From Lachnospiraceae bacterium (GTDB taxonomy: Bacteria; Bacillota; Clostridia; Lachnospirales; Lachnospiraceae), in NCBI GenBank assembly GCA_910574285.1, contig CAJTAL010000032.1, forward strand, positions 1 through 49,227: a DNA stretch of 49,227 nucleotides, given 5' to 3'. Under the pieces are notes generated by a model. It ran no database searches. It saw only the letters and a program-made list of their open reading frames with translations, and was not told where the DNA came from. The translations under genes were made by a program, and so were the position numbers. The stretch's first letter is position 1. Every line of letters begins with the position of its first letter. Positions 49,177 through 49,227 of the stretch are shown here, in pieces.

Positions 49177-49227
49177 ATGCATTCGGATATTAAGCGAATG
49201 ATTTACATAAAAATCATGTACCTTGAA

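Noticed and set aside
1-49227. CRISPR array
   Set aside because: No series of regularly spaced repeats was seen; the only tandem repeats are the 7-, 13- and 17-bp duplications listed.

Overview
The window looks like a chromosomal segment of an anaerobic, low-to-mid GC Firmicute. Lachnospiraceae (Clostridium scindens/Dorea/Faecalicatena-like) is my best inference, from strong AGGAGG ribosome sites, lipoproteins with lipobox cysteines, ROK- and DeoR-controlled sugar genes, a soluble ferredoxin-type redox cluster and Tn-type TnpV/sigma cargo genes. No species marker beyond the last 75 bases of a 23S rRNA is present, so the taxon is not proven.

Layout. 1-9000: the 3' end of a 23S rRNA gene with its terminator, coaBC (coenzyme A synthesis), a lipoprotein, and a ROK-regulated sugar or polyol locus. 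That locus holds an SDR, a wrecked ribose-type ABC transporter fused from two genes, and a Zn-alcohol dehydrogenase; a GH36 alpha-galactosidase follows. 9300-13200: a DAACS-type symporter followed by a LytS/LytTR two-component pair. 13490-26020: the metabolic centrepiece, described below. 26150-30040: ATPases and a PD-(D/E)XK-like protein, including an AAA protein whose nuclease domain has been deleted. 30240-33590: fruK-ptsI-fruR. 33740-36150: a GH31 glucosidase and the N-terminal stump of a xylulokinase cut by a transposon. 36150-49227: accessory DNA. It contains a transposase, a sigma-factor fragment, an MqsR/Panacea-like toxin-antitoxin pair with frameshifts in both genes, antisense debris of a type I specificity gene, two TnpV genes facing each other, an AgrC/AgrA-like two-component system, a small set of membrane/secreted proteins, an IS66 remnant, and sigma-like genes typical of conjugative transposons.

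The system that most deserves attention is 13492-26023. It reads malate dehydrogenase, HdrB, HdrC, HdrA, a MvhD-like [2Fe-2S] protein, two 4Fe-4S proteins, an FAD/NAD reductase (together an HdrABC-FloxABCD type flavin-based bifurcation complex), FrdB, FrdA, fumarase alpha, fumarase beta and an AspT-family exchanger. From hdrB onward the genes overlap or are spaced by a few bases. FrdB/FrdA have no membrane anchor genes, FrdB carries only 4Fe-4S type motifs after its [2Fe-2S] domain, and FrdA has Asn where the FAD-linking His should be. I infer a soluble NADH-driven fumarate reductase in which Hdr-Flox may couple fumarate reduction to ferredoxin reduction. It would be fed by oxaloacetate -> malate -> fumarate, with the C4 product exchanged by the last gene. 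A Rex-like operator overlaps the promoter of the malate dehydrogenase gene, which would make the NADH/NAD+ ratio a control signal.
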